A DNA stretch of 32,783 nucleotides, taken from contig JAFGQG010000090.1 of NCBI GenBank assembly GCA_016935765.1, positions 1 through 32,783 on the forward strand, in the 5' to 3' direction. Positions 23,724 through 32,783 of this stretch are shown piece by piece. Origin of the DNA: a bacterium. GTDB lineage: Bacteria > UBP14 > UBA6098 > JAFGQG01. Numbering within the stretch: position 1 is the stretch's first letter; each line of letters starts with the position of its first letter. Below the pieces are notes generated by a model. That model was not told the origin of the DNA, did no database searches, and saw only the letters and a program-made list of their open reading frames with translations. The translations under genes were made by a program, and so were the position numbers.

Positions 23724-24696
23724 CAGACCTTAACCTCGATAGTATCTCCCATATTTTTTTAATGACATTTTCAACTCCCTTGCCTGTAACCGCAGAGATA
23801 AAGAAATTGTCGATACCTTTAATTTTAAATCCTTTATCCTCGTAGTCCTGCACGATATCAATCTTATTAAACACTATTATGCTTTTTTTATCAACAAGTG
23901 ATTCATCGTAAAGTTTGATCTCTTTAGCAAGTGTTCTATAGTCTTCTTCCGGATCTTCCTTCGAAACGTCTATGATAAAAAGCAGGATCTTGGTTCTTGA
24001 TATATGGCGCAGGAACTCAAATCCAAGTCCTTTTCCGTCATGGGCTCCTTCGATAAGTCCCGGGATATCGGCAATTATAAACTTTTCACCTATATATGAT
24101 GAAACGATTCCGAGGTTCGGTGAAATCGTTGAGAATGGATAAGCAGCGATTTTAGGTTTAGCGTGGGTGACCCTCGCCAGAAAAGTAGATTTACCCGCAT
24201 TCGGCAAACCAACCAGCCCAACGTCCGCTATGATTCTCAATTCCATCAGCAATTCTCTAATCTCCCCAGGTTGTCCATCTTCAGATTTGATAGGAGCTGT
24301 GTTTCTCGATGTTGCGAATTGTGCGTTTCCCCGTCCTCCTTTACCTCCACGCGCGACGACTATTTCACCAGTATCCAGATCACAGATCAACTTGCCGGTC
24401 TCCGCGTCCTTTACTAATGTGCCGCGAGGGACATTTACAATCTTCGAAGCGCCATCACGTCCCGTTTTACAGTTACCCTTTCCATGCTGCCCATTATCTG
24501 CTCTGAATTTATGCCGGTAATGGAAATCAAGAAGAGTCTGTTGAGATGGATCGGCTTTGAAGATTACGTCTCCCCCTCGACCACCATCACCCCCGTCTGG
24601 ACCGCCCTTAGGCCTGGACCTTTCATGATGAAAACTAACGCAACCGTTTCCCCCTTTTCCAGCTTCTACTGTTATTCTTGCTTTGTCAATAAACAC
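23713..24696 (-). CDS. obgE: Obg-family GTPase
   Basis: 327 aa from GTG with GAGGG 6 nt upstream. Glycine-rich Obg fold (KGGPDGGDGGRGGDV), then the G domain: VGLPNAGKSTF, DIPGLIEGAHDGKGLG, and NKID for guanine specificity. It ends soon after the G domain, so the optional C-terminal OCT domain is absent. Obg acts in late assembly of the large ribosomal subunit and in stress response. Confidence 0.96.
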   Translation of the reverse strand: MFIDKARITVEAGKGGNGCVSFHHERSRPKGGPDGGDGGRGGDVIFKADPSQQTLLDFHYRHKFRADNGQHGKGNCKTGRDGASKIVNVPRGTLVKDAETGKLICDLDTGEIVVARGGKGGRGNAQFATSRNTAPIKSEDGQPGEIRELLMELRIIADVGLVGLPNAGKSTFLARVTHAKPKIAAYPFSTISPNLGIVSSYIGEKFIIADIPGLIEGAHDGKGLGFEFLRHISRTKILLFIIDVSKEDPEEDYRTLAKEIKLYDESLVDKKSIIVFNKIDIVQDYEDKGFKIKGIDNFFISAVTGKGVENVIKKIWEILSRLRSDEE

Positions 24697-24725
24697 GTTA
24701 AACCCTCATGATGTTTTGAAATAAA

Positions 24726-25508
24726 TTAGCCTTCCTGTTCTCTCGGGTGCTGCTTAAGAAGAAGTTGAAGCAGTCTCTCAAGAGCGGAAGTGGACATATT
24801 CTTCCTCAAATATCCCTGTATAGAAATCGAAACCTGACCGGTCTCTTCTGATACAACGATCGCGATACTGTCTGTATGCTCGGTTAAACCCACTGCAGCC
24901 CTGTGCCTCATCCCGTAAGTTTTTTCGTACTTCGGGTTTTCAGTCAGGGGCAAAGTACATCCGGCAGCCGCAATGCGCTCACCCTGAATAATAACTGCGC
25001 CATCATGTAAAGGTGAATTAGGGTAAAATAGGGACATTATCAGTTCCGGGGTCAATTCCGCGTTCAATACCGTACCGGTCTGAATATAACTCCCTAAACC
25101 AATATCCCTCTCGATGACGACCAATCCGCCTATATTCCTGCTGGACAAATACTTAACAGCATCCACCACTTTATTTACAGTCTCGGTTTCCTTGATTGGC
25201 AGGAACCGGCTGAACAAGGGATTTGCGCCTAACCTCGCTAACCAATTCCGCAATTCAGGTTGAAATACTATCAAAAAAACGATAACCCAGGCAGTTGCCA
25301 ATTTACCCACGAGCCAATGTAAAGTGCCCATTTTCAACCAGGTTGCCAAAAAGGTCATTACAAGTATGATACCCAGCCCTATCAACATCTGTAAAGCCCT
25401 TGTACCCCTTAATATCCTGATCAACTGGTAAAACAGAATTGCGACTATAATGATGTCAATCAGGTCAAAGAGAGTAACGTTAATAAAGCCGATTCTAAAT
25501 AATTCCAT
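24726..25508 (-). CDS. cdaA: Membrane diadenylate cyclase (CdaA type)
   Basis: 260 aa. Three membrane helices (about 13-31, 38-57, 66-84), then a DAC domain: LTPELIMSLF, HDGAVII (Asp169-Gly-Ala) and YGMRHRAAVGLTE (Arg201-His-Arg). Makes cyclic di-AMP from two ATP. It follows folP by 24 nt. No CdaR-type regulator gene is adjacent; obgE follows. Confidence 0.95.
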   Translation of the reverse strand: MELFRIGFINVTLFDLIDIIIVAILFYQLIRILRGTRALQMLIGLGIILVMTFLATWLKMGTLHWLVGKLATAWVIVFLIVFQPELRNWLARLGANPLFSRFLPIKETETVNKVVDAVKYLSSRNIGGLVVIERDIGLGSYIQTGTVLNAELTPELIMSLFYPNSPLHDGAVIIQGERIAAAGCTLPLTENPKYEKTYGMRHRAAVGLTEHTDSIAIVVSEETGQVSISIQGYLRKNMSTSALERLLQLLLKQHPREQEG

Positions 25509-25532
25509 GTTCTCAGAAAAATAATGCGTTAC

Positions 25533-26366
25533 TTATTGATTTTGATAAGCTTGTTTTAAAGCCAAAAATACTTTAAGAAAATCCTTAGTTTCCTTTACAT
25601 CGTGAACTCTAAGTATGTCAACGCCCTCCATCATTAACCAACAATAAGTAGCCAGGGAACCCGCTGTCCTATTTCGCGGTTCAGGTTCATCCAAAATAGC
25701 TCCAATAAAGGATTTTCGTGAAGCGCCCACCAGCAATTTCTGTCCGAGAGCTTTGAAGCTTTTGATATTCGATATAAGTTGAATATTATCCTCAAGGCGT
25801 TTCCCAAAACCGATACCCGGGTCAAGTATTACGTTCGCTTTATCTATCCCAATCTCTTCGCAGTACTGCAGCCTCTCCTCAAAATAGCCTTTGACCTCAC
25901 CAATCACATCGCTGTAATGCGGATTCTTCTGCATATCGCGTGGGGTACCCTGAATATGCGAGATGATGACAGGACATTTTCGCTCGGTAACAAAACTACC
26001 AAGCTCCTTGTCAAAAGCCAGACCGCTGATATCGTTTACGATAGAAGCGCCTGCTTTAAAAGCTTCCTCAGCAACTTCCTTCTTGTAAGTATCGATTGAA
26101 ATGGGGATAGATACACGGCTGCTTAGTTTTTCAATTATCGGTACGACCCTTTCGAGTTCTTTTTCAAGTTCAACCGGTTGGGAACCCGGTCTGGTAGATT
26201 CTCCCCCAATGTCAATAATATCTGCGCCCTGTTCAGCCATTTCCAAACCCCTGTCCACTGCTTTTTGTTTGTCGTAGTAAATCCCTCCGTCAGAAAATGA
26301 ATCAGGAGTCACATTTAAAACTCCCATTATCAAAGGTAGCGAATCGTGTTTTCTAACTACCCTCAT
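25533..26366 (-). CDS. folP: Dihydropteroate synthase
   Basis: 277 aa from ATG with GAGGGGG 10 nt upstream; the open frame extends 27 codons further into ftsH but that part is Arg/Met-rich and not FolP-like. Motifs: IMGVLNVTPDSFSDGG, DIGGESTRPGS, ISIDTYK, VNDISG, ILDPGIGFGKRLEDN, VGASRKSFIG and LRVHDV. Condenses p-aminobenzoate with the pterin diphosphate in folate synthesis. Overlaps the ftsH stop by 14 nt. Confidence 0.95.
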   Translation of the reverse strand: MRVVRKHDSLPLIMGVLNVTPDSFSDGGIYYDKQKAVDRGLEMAEQGADIIDIGGESTRPGSQPVELEKELERVVPIIEKLSSRVSIPISIDTYKKEVAEEAFKAGASIVNDISGLAFDKELGSFVTERKCPVIISHIQGTPRDMQKNPHYSDVIGEVKGYFEERLQYCEEIGIDKANVILDPGIGFGKRLEDNIQLISNIKSFKALGQKLLVGASRKSFIGAILDEPEPRNRTAGSLATYCWLMMEGVDILRVHDVKETKDFLKVFLALKQAYQNQ

Positions 26367-28257
26367 CTGCAGCAACCCCCTCATTCTTATCTTTGTCGTC
26401 ATTAAGGATCTCATCAATCTGGTCTGAGTCCAAAATCTCCTTTTCAAGCAGGGTTTCAGCTAACCTATGCAGTTTATCAAGATTATTTCGAATCAGGTCC
26501 AATGCCCTGTTTTGAGCATCATCAATGATTTTTTTCACTTCTTCATCGATCAGTGTTGCTGTTTTTTCACTTAACCTTCTTCCTCGAACCAATTCCCTCC
26601 CGAGAAAAACCTCTTCCTCAGTTTCGGAAATATCAAGTGGACCGATCTTTTCGCTCATTCCCCATTGAGTTATCATTTTCCGGGCGAGTTCTGTAGCATC
26701 TTTAATATCATTGCCTGCTCCTGTTGTAGTATCCTTAAAGACCAGAAGTTCAGCGGCTCTTCCCCCGAGAAGATGCACCAGTTTTGTCTCGAGGTAAGAT
26801 TTAGAGTAGATGCGTTTATCATCTTTCGGCAGATAATGTGTTACACCGAGCGCAACGCCTCGCGGGATAATGGTAACTTTGTGAACCGGGTCGGATTTGG
26901 GCAGCAGCTTACTGACCAGTGCGTGGCCTGACTCGTGATAGGCGGTTATTTTTTTCTCTTCCGGCAAAATCACCATACTCCTTCTTTCAGTACCCATCAT
27001 GACCTTGTCTTTTGCTTCTTCAAAATCCTTCATCCTGATCTTTTCACCATTTCGACGGGCAGCCAGCAAAGCCGCTTCATTCACGATATTCGCCAGATCA
27101 GCGCCGGATAAACCAGGTGTACTCTTTGCTAATATCTTTAGATCAACCTCTTCATCAAGAGGCAGCTTCCGCGTGTGTACTTTCAAAATGCCTTCTCTTC
27201 CCCTGACATCCGGACGAGGAATTATGATCCTTCTATCAAACCTGCCCGGGCGCAACAGTGCGGGATCGAGAACATCAGGCCTGTTCGTGGCAGCAAGAAT
27301 GATCACTCCCTCGTTGGGCTCGAAACCATCCATTTCAGAGAGCAATTGATTAAGCGTCTGTTCCCTTTCATCATGACCGCCTCCTAAACCCGTACCCCGT
27401 TGCCTTCCTACTGCATCTATCTCATCAATGAAGATAATACAGGGGCTGTTCTTCTTTCCCTCCATGAACAGGTCCCTGACCCTGGAAGCGCCAACACCAA
27501 CAAACATCTCAACAAAATCCGATCCACTCATGCTGAAGAAAGGCACTTCTGCCTCTCCAGCTACTGCACGAGCTAACAATGTCTTTCCAGTGCCCGGGGG
27601 ACCAACAAGGATCACTCCCTTTGGAACTTTACCCCCTAACCTGGAAAATTTTTCAGGGGCTTTCAGAAAACCGATTATCTCCTCCAAATCCTGTTTCGCC
27701 TCTTCAGCACCGGCTACATCATCGAATGTCACCCTTGTTCTATCAGGAGTGATTCGCCTCGCCTTACTTTTTCCAAATGTGAAAATACCCTTTTGCCCGC
27801 CTCTCATCTGCCTTATCATTGCAAACCACAGGAAAACAAGCAGAAGCCAGGGTAAAACCCCTATCAATATCTCAAACCACCTGGTGTTGCCTGACTTCGC
27901 CTTTATACCGATATTTCTCTCCTCCAGGTTGCTTACAAGGTCAGGATCCTCGAAAGGAATGAAAACCTTGAATTTATCCAAAGCCTTTGTCTGACCATCG
28001 ATCATCAGGTTTACAGATTTTGTCAACTTGCCGGTTATTGTCTTCTCTTCAAAGACCACACTTTCCACATTGCCTTGCTCAACAAGCTCCATAAACTGAG
28101 AATATGATATCTCCTGCTCGGTCGTTTCCTGCCTTAGAAGACTTGCAACAACTATTACCGCAAAAAGTATGAATAACCAGATTATCAGGTTTCTAACCCA
28201 TCCCTTTGCTTTTGGAGGCGGTGGGATCCTGCTGTCTTTTTTACCTTGCTGCTCCAT
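26353..28257 (-). CDS. ftsH: ATP-dependent zinc metalloprotease FtsH
   Basis: 634 aa. Two membrane helices (about 22-40 and 130-147) flank a periplasmic FtsH_ext domain. AAA+ domain: Walker A GPPGTGKT (219-226), Walker [12 protein letters not shown], arginine-finger region RPGRFDRR. Protease domain: HESGH (441-445) and the third zinc ligand region AGNDIKDAT. Degrades membrane and regulatory proteins. Follows the dksA-like gene by 23 nt. Confidence 0.97.
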   Translation of the reverse strand: MEQQGKKDSRIPPPPKAKGWVRNLIIWLFILFAVIVVASLLRQETTEQEISYSQFMELVEQGNVESVVFEEKTITGKLTKSVNLMIDGQTKALDKFKVFIPFEDPDLVSNLEERNIGIKAKSGNTRWFEILIGVLPWLLLVFLWFAMIRQMRGGQKGIFTFGKSKARRITPDRTRVTFDDVAGAEEAKQDLEEIIGFLKAPEKFSRLGGKVPKGVILVGPPGTGKTLLARAVAGEAEVPFFSMSGSDFVEMFVGVGASRVRDLFMEGKKNSPCIIFIDEIDAVGRQRGTGLGGGHDEREQTLNQLLSEMDGFEPNEGVIILAATNRPDVLDPALLRPGRFDRRIIIPRPDVRGREGILKVHTRKLPLDEEVDLKILAKSTPGLSGADLANIVNEAALLAARRNGEKIRMKDFEEAKDKVMMGTERRSMVILPEEKKITAYHESGHALVSKLLPKSDPVHKVTIIPRGVALGVTHYLPKDDKRIYSKSYLETKLVHLLGGRAAELLVFKDTTTGAGNDIKDATELARKMITQWGMSEKIGPLDISETEEEVFLGRELVRGRRLSEKTATLIDEEVKKIIDDAQNRALDLIRNNLDKLHRLAETLLEKEILDSDQIDEILNDDKDKNEGVAADEGS

Positions 28258-28280
28258 TTAATTTTATATCTTCACTCCCT

Positions 28281-28658
28281 TTATACTTCTTCACTCTCGG
28301 CATCCCGCTGACAATCAAGGCATAACTTTGTGTAAGGGATCGCTTCCAGTCTCTTCTCAGCTATCTTCTTTCCACAGACCATACACTTGCCAAATGAACC
28401 AACTTTAATCCTGGAAAGAGCTTCATCTATTAGATAAAGAATCTCCCCTTCCATTGTAGCTATACTATATGATTGTTCTAATTCCATGGAATCCGCCACC
28501 CTGTCCGCAGGATGCGTGGACATTCTCGAAATATCTCCAGTCCTGTCCTGAATGGAACCAGATTTATTGTTCTCTTCTAACCCTTCAATATCCTCCAGAA
28601 TCCTTTCTTTTTCCTTGATGAGAAGTTCTTGGTATTTTTCTAGCTCTTTCTTCCCCAT
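28281..28658 (-). CDS. DksA/TraR-family zinc-finger regulator
   Basis: 125 aa, ATG with GGAGGAAG upstream. N-terminal coiled coil (KELEKYQELLIKEKERI), then CMVCGKKI and CLDC (Cys92, 95, 113, 116), the four-Cys zinc finger. Family members bind the RNA polymerase secondary channel and act with ppGpp. The typical DxxDxA coiled-coil tip is not clearly seen, so DksA function itself is uncertain. Sits between ileS and ftsH. Confidence 0.88.
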   Translation of the reverse strand: MGKKELEKYQELLIKEKERILEDIEGLEENNKSGSIQDRTGDISRMSTHPADRVADSMELEQSYSIATMEGEILYLIDEALSRIKVGSFGKCMVCGKKIAEKRLEAIPYTKLCLDCQRDAESEEV

Positions 28659-28684
28659 CAGTCTTCCTCCTTAAAAAGAAATAA

Positions 28685-31600
28685 TTATTGATTGCCGTCA
28701 CTTTCTACTATCTTAAGATACAAACCTGTTGGTTCTCCATTAATATCCCAGTCTTCATTCCAGTCATATTTTTCTGGTTTGCCAAAGATAACCTCAATAG
28801 AGAGAGTTTCTCCCGTTATGTATTCCTTGAACTCCTTGATAGCTTGTTCAACTTTGCTGGTTGTAACTACGTTCAGTACTATTCTGTTTGTTACTTCGAA
28901 ATCAGCGTTTTTCCGGGAATTCTGAACCTTGTTCACTACCTCCCGGGCAAATCCCTCCATAACTAACTCTTCACTCAGTCGTGTATCAATTCCAACGATA
29001 AGATTCTCTTCCTCGATAACCTCATAATCATTGCTATATGCTGCAACAAGTTTGATATCGCTTAACTTCAGTTTAATTCCATTTCCATTATCCAGTGTTA
29101 ATCCAATTTCTCCTTTCTCTTTTATTTGGTCTATCTGATTTTTATCCAATGATTTTATCGATTCGGCAACAGTGTTTGCTTCAGCTCCGAACCTCGGACC
29201 GATCTCCTTGAAATTTGGTTCCGCCCTGAATTCCTTCAGCAGATTGACATCATTAGTAAAATGCAGGATTTTTATGTTTATCTCATCCTTAATAATATCC
29301 ATTACTTCGTCACCGAACTGCTTACTATCAGTGACAATTACCGCTTTCTCAAGAGGCTGCCTGACTTTTAACCTGGCTTTATTCCTCGCTGCTCTGATCA
29401 GCGTTGTGATACCTATCGCCAGTGTCATCTCCTCCTCAAGGTCCTCATCGATCATATCATTATCGGTCTCTGGGTATCCAGTAAAGTGCACGCTTTCCGG
29501 GAATTTATTCTCGAAATTCTCAAGTAAAGCTTTCCAATACCACTCGGCGGTCATCGGAATATAAGGTGCAATAAGCTTTATCACTTCAACGAGGCACTTC
29601 CAGAGAACATGGAACGCGTTGTACTTATCGTCATCCAGCCCAGAAAGCCAGAAACGCTGGCGGCTTCTCCTGACATACCAATTTGAAAGGTCGTCTATCA
29701 CGAAGTCGGAGATCACTCTAGCGCTTTTTGTTATCTGGTAATCATCCATATTCTCGGTTACTTCCTTAATGAGTGAATTCAACCTCGACAGTATCCACTT
29801 ATCTATATGACTTAATTCGCGTTCACTCAGGTCTTTGGTTGGTTTGAAATTATCGATGTTCGCGTACATTGAGAAAAATGAATACAGGTTTTTCAGTGTC
29901 CCGAAAAACTTCCTCGATACTTCTTCTAACCCGTCCAGATCGAACTGAATAGGAAGCCACGGCTGATTGACCGTTATCAAGTACCATCTCAGCGGATCTG
30001 CTCCATATTGATTTATAATTTCAACGGGATCTACCACGTTTCCTTTTGATTTACTCATCTTCTGACCGTCTTTATCCAGTATCAAACCATTTACTATACA
30101 GGTTTTATATGAGGATTCACCTGAAATGAACGTTGAAATCGCGAGAAGTGTATAAAACCAGCCTCGGGTCTGGTCGAGTCCTTCGCAGATGAAATCCGCG
30201 GGAAAACGTTTATCGAAATTCTCTTCCTCCTCATGAGGATAATGGTATTGAGCGTAAGGCATCGCTCCAGAGTCGAACCAGCAGTCGATAATTTCACTTA
30301 CCCTCCTCATTTTACCTTCGCATTCCGGGCACTTCAATGAGATTTCATCAACAAACGGACGGTGCAGGTCGATATCTTCAGGAATTGTATCCGTCGACAT
30401 TTCCTGCAGCATCTTCATACTGTCGATGGCGACCTTATGATCGCAATTCTCGCACACCCATATATTCAACGGGGTTCCCCAGAATCGCTCCCTGGAGAGA
30501 GCCCAATCGATATTATTCTCAAGCCAGTCCCCGAACCTGCCATCCCGAATTTGAGGAGGATACCATTTTATGTGCTGGTTATTCTCAATTAATTTATCCT
30601 TGTAATTCGTGGTCTGAATGTACCATGACGCCCTCGCATAATTAATGAGCGGGGAGTCACATCGCCAACAATGTGGGTAACTGTGTACTATAGTCTCCAG
30701 CCTAAAAAGCAATCCCCTGTCCTCGAGGTCCTTTAGTATCTCCGGATCAGCCTTCTTGAAAGCCATACCGGCGAATGGGATCGCCTCCTCTTTGACGTTT
30801 CCCTCCTCATCTATCAACTGCACCACAGGCAAATCGTGCTTCTTCCCCTCCTCAAAATCCTCTTTTCCGAAAGCAGGTGCGATATGTACAATTCCGGTAC
30901 CGTCCTCAACAGTCACGAAATCAGATAGGATGACGTAGTGCTTCTTCTCCTTGGTCTCAACGAAATTATATAGGGGTTCGTACTCCATCCCTTCCAGCGT
31001 GTCTCCCATGAACTGGTCTATGATCTCAAAATCTTCACCGAGAACCGCTTCAACCCTGTAACGGAGCATGATGTACTCGTCGCCCTTGTGCCTGACCCTG
31101 ACATACTTCTCGTTTGGATTAACAGCTAAGGCAACGTTGGAAAGCAGCGTCCATGGGGTAGTTGTCCACACGAGGAAATAGGCATTCTCACCCTTTATTT
31201 TCATTCTCACAAAGATAGAAGGATCCTCAACGTCGCGATAGCCCTGGGCTACTTCGTGGTCCGATAATCCCGTGCCGCATCTCGGGCAATATGGGAGTAT
31301 CTTGTAATCCCTGTACATCAAACCGGCATTAAAAAACTGAGCCAACAGCCACCAAACTGATTCAATATAATAAGTTTCGCAGGTAATATAAGGATTATCC
31401 ATATCCAGCCAGTAGCCGATGGATTCGGTAATATTCTCCCAATCCTCTTTGTATTTGAACACGCTTTCCTTGCATCTCGCGTTGAACTTGGCGATACCAT
31501 ATTCCTCGATCTCCTTCTTATGGTTCAACCCGAGTTCCTTTTCAACCGCCAGTTCAACTGGCAAGCCATGAGTATCCCATCCAGCTTTCCTGTCGACCAG

Positions 31601-31834
31601 GTATCCCTGCATCGCCTTGTAGCGGCATACGATATCCTTCAGTGTTCTTGCGAAGACATGGTGGGTTCCGGGCTTGTCATTTGCTGTTGGAGGACCCTCA
31701 TAAAAAATAAAAATCGGAGCATCCTTTTTAATAGCTAAACTCTTCCGGAATATGTTCTCTACTTTCCAGAATTTCAGGACTTCGTCCTCCATTCCCTTTT
31801 GTCCAAGTTCCTTTGGAATTTCTCTATATTTCAT
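28685..31834 (-). CDS. ileS: Isoleucyl-tRNA synthetase, IleRS2 type with altered HIGH motif (GTHH)
   Basis: 1049 aa, ATG with GGAAGGAAA upstream. Class I synthetase: GPPTANDKPGTHHVFARTLKD (residues 47-67) at the HIGH site, GWDTHGLPVEL, editing domain, KMSKS (592-596), anticodon-binding region, and a C-terminal extension as in the long IleRS2 form. At the HIGH position IleRS normally reads HxGH; here residues 56-59 are Gly-Thr-His-His, i.e. first and third positions exchanged. That exchange is known from some IleRS2 enzymes and associated with very high mupirocin resistance. The gene is otherwise intact, so the motif is a natural variant and not damage. Confidence 0.96.
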   Translation of the reverse strand: MKYREIPKELGQKGMEDEVLKFWKVENIFRKSLAIKKDAPIFIFYEGPPTANDKPGTHHVFARTLKDIVCRYKAMQGYLVDRKAGWDTHGLPVELAVEKELGLNHKKEIEEYGIAKFNARCKESVFKYKEDWENITESIGYWLDMDNPYITCETYYIESVWWLLAQFFNAGLMYRDYKILPYCPRCGTGLSDHEVAQGYRDVEDPSIFVRMKIKGENAYFLVWTTTPWTLLSNVALAVNPNEKYVRVRHKGDEYIMLRYRVEAVLGEDFEIIDQFMGDTLEGMEYEPLYNFVETKEKKHYVILSDFVTVEDGTGIVHIAPAFGKEDFEEGKKHDLPVVQLIDEEGNVKEEAIPFAGMAFKKADPEILKDLEDRGLLFRLETIVHSYPHCWRCDSPLINYARASWYIQTTNYKDKLIENNQHIKWYPPQIRDGRFGDWLENNIDWALSRERFWGTPLNIWVCENCDHKVAIDSMKMLQEMSTDTIPEDIDLHRPFVDEISLKCPECEGKMRRVSEIIDCWFDSGAMPYAQYHYPHEEEENFDKRFPADFICEGLDQTRGWFYTLLAISTFISGESSYKTCIVNGLILDKDGQKMSKSKGNVVDPVEIINQYGADPLRWYLITVNQPWLPIQFDLDGLEEVSRKFFGTLKNLYSFFSMYANIDNFKPTKDLSERELSHIDKWILSRLNSLIKEVTENMDDYQITKSARVISDFVIDDLSNWYVRRSRQRFWLSGLDDDKYNAFHVLWKCLVEVIKLIAPYIPMTAEWYWKALLENFENKFPESVHFTGYPETDNDMIDEDLEEEMTLAIGITTLIRAARNKARLKVRQPLEKAVIVTDSKQFGDEVMDIIKDEINIKILHFTNDVNLLKEFRAEPNFKEIGPRFGAEANTVAESIKSLDKNQIDQIKEKGEIGLTLDNGNGIKLKLSDIKLVAAYSNDYEVIEEENLIVGIDTRLSEELVMEGFAREVVNKVQNSRKNADFEVTNRIVLNVVTTSKVEQAIKEFKEYITGETLSIEVIFGKPEKYDWNEDWDINGEPTGLYLKIVESDGNQ

Positions 31835-31918
31835 CGCTATTTCCTTCCAATATATTTAAGGCTCCGTTTTAATAAATCCCAGTAATTTATAAATTAAGAA
31901 TACACACGCAACAATAAA

Positions 31919-32683
31919 CTACATTAATAGCATCATTTTTTGTAAAAACTCCCTTCCACCAGCTTGAAGGCGGCAAAAATATATCCCGCTTGGAAGGGGC
32001 TCGTCATTATCATCTCTCGCGAACCATTTTATGGAATAAACACCCTTTGTCAACTCGCCATTATAAAGCGCTTTAACCTCTTTCCCAAGTACATCGTAAA
32101 CACTCAGGGAAACATCGCTTTTCTCGGCGACTGAAAAGCTTATCGATGTGGTCTCGTTGAATGGATTCGGATTATTCGGATTCAAACAGAATTTGGTTGG
32201 TACAATATCTTCCTTGAATATAGCTGTGGTCTTGAAATATGAAAACGTAACTATCGAATCTCCCAGTTGGCAGATATATTTCCCGTCCTTCAGATCTTCC
32301 ATTTTCGTCTGGTTGTTGATATAGAGCATTTTTCCGAGAACCTGTTCAGGGTCCCATTCTATTGTGACGGGAATTTCGTGTCTTTTCAGGTAGAGTTCCC
32401 AATTGATATTATCTTCTATCGCTCTATAATCCTCCCAGAGTCTCTCCAGAAAAGGTTTATCGGGATTAGTAATGTAGAAGAATGCGTAGAAACCTTCCGG
32501 AGGAGGCGGTGGAGAGATCTTGTCTATTTTCCTATCGAAGTCATAAGTTGCGTCGTCCTTAACGCCGAAAGCAAGGTCGTGGGGTCTTCCGCCATCGACT
32601 TTCAGTCTGACCTCCCAGGCTGCAGTAATATTAATTATTGTTAGAATTAAAATAATGGTTGTAAAGATAGATTTTATTTTCAT
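31919..32683 (-). CDS. Secreted protein with C-terminal PNPFN-type sorting tail
   Basis: 254 aa from the ATG that has AGGAGG 11 nt upstream; a GTG four codons earlier lies almost on that site. Signal peptide MKIKSIFTTIILILTI...ITAA. The mature start WEVRLKVDGGRPHDLAFGV with a proline run (SPPPPPEG) is seen in other secreted proteins of such phyla, function unknown. The C-terminal 80 residues are a sorting domain: PNNPNPFNETTSISF, LSVYDVLGKEV, LPSGIYFCRLQ, ending MMLLM. It precedes ileS by 84 nt. Confidence 0.82.
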   Translation of the reverse strand: MKIKSIFTTIILILTIINITAAWEVRLKVDGGRPHDLAFGVKDDATYDFDRKIDKISPPPPPEGFYAFFYITNPDKPFLERLWEDYRAIEDNINWELYLKRHEIPVTIEWDPEQVLGKMLYINNQTKMEDLKDGKYICQLGDSIVTFSYFKTTAIFKEDIVPTKFCLNPNNPNPFNETTSISFSVAEKSDVSLSVYDVLGKEVKALYNGELTKGVYSIKWFARDDNDEPLPSGIYFCRLQAGGREFLQKMMLLM

Positions 32684-32783
32684 AAACGATCTCACCTCCT
32701 CAGTCTTACTGAATTAATGGCTGCGATTTGAATTTGTATAAATTATTTGCTTTGTTAAATTAAGCAAGTCTTTTTTATATAAA

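Noticed and set aside
25533..26447. Longer folP start at 26447
   Set aside because: The extra 27 residues overlap ftsH deeply and do not resemble FolP; the ATG at 26366 has a strong ribosome binding site.
27428..27994. Plus-strand open frame of 188 codons over ftsH
   Set aside because: Antisense to the AAA+ domain of ftsH, no recognisable domain.
28685..31834. Inactivated ileS because HIGH is missing
   Set aside because: The frame is full length with KMSKS, editing and anticodon regions intact, and GxHH is a known natural variant of IleRS2.

Overview
All 33 protein genes I can support lie on the minus strand, so transcription runs right to left through the window. The organism looks like an anaerobic, menaquinone-using bacterium of the FCB superphylum or a neighbouring uncultured phylum. 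Three secreted proteins end in PNPFN-type sorting tails of the Por/T9SS kind. The isoleucyl-tRNA synthetase is the long IleRS2 type, and many starts carry clear AGGAGG-like ribosome binding sites, unlike typical Bacteroidetes. I cannot name the phylum with confidence. I saw no tRNA, rRNA, insertion sequence or CRISPR array.

Right part (about 22.6-32.7 kb), in transcription order: a secreted sorting-tail protein, then the housekeeping run ileS, a dksA/traR-type gene, ftsH, folP, cdaA, obgE and dprA, tightly spaced or overlapping. Next come hypA and hypB (nickel maturation), separated and followed by a 56-bp-period repeat, then a UbiA-family prenyltransferase.

Centre (8.5-19.7 kb), the most interesting part: an NQR-like operon in the order A, B, C, D, E. 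The expected NqrF (ferredoxin plus FAD/NADH reductase) is replaced. The membrane-anchored plant-type ferredoxin half of NqrF is fused to a NuoE/HydC domain. It is followed by a small ferredoxin-like protein, a HydB/NuoF-type FMN/NADH subunit and, at the operon end, a short NuoG/HydA-like 2Fe-2S plus 2x4Fe-4S protein with no hydrogenase domain. The A subunit is RnfC-like, keeps Fe-S motifs, and has apparently lost its own glycine-rich FMN/NADH loop. Between them lies a signalling set (DRTGG, CBS-ATPase, DRTGG, PHP, ATPase) of the kind known beside HydABC [FeFe]-hydrogenases. My inference is a chimeric ion-pumping NADH:quinone (or NADH/ferredoxin) oxidoreductase joining an NQR membrane part to a complex-I/HydBC-type NADH module.

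Left part (0-8.4 kb): menA and a polyprenyl diphosphate synthase (menaquinone), apbE (the flavin transferase that NqrB and NqrC need) and a secreted FMN-binding protein, so the quinone and covalent FMN for the centre complex are supplied nearby. These are followed by a large FG-GAP-repeat sorting-tail protein, two small antitoxin-like genes and a second sorting-tail beta-propeller protein.
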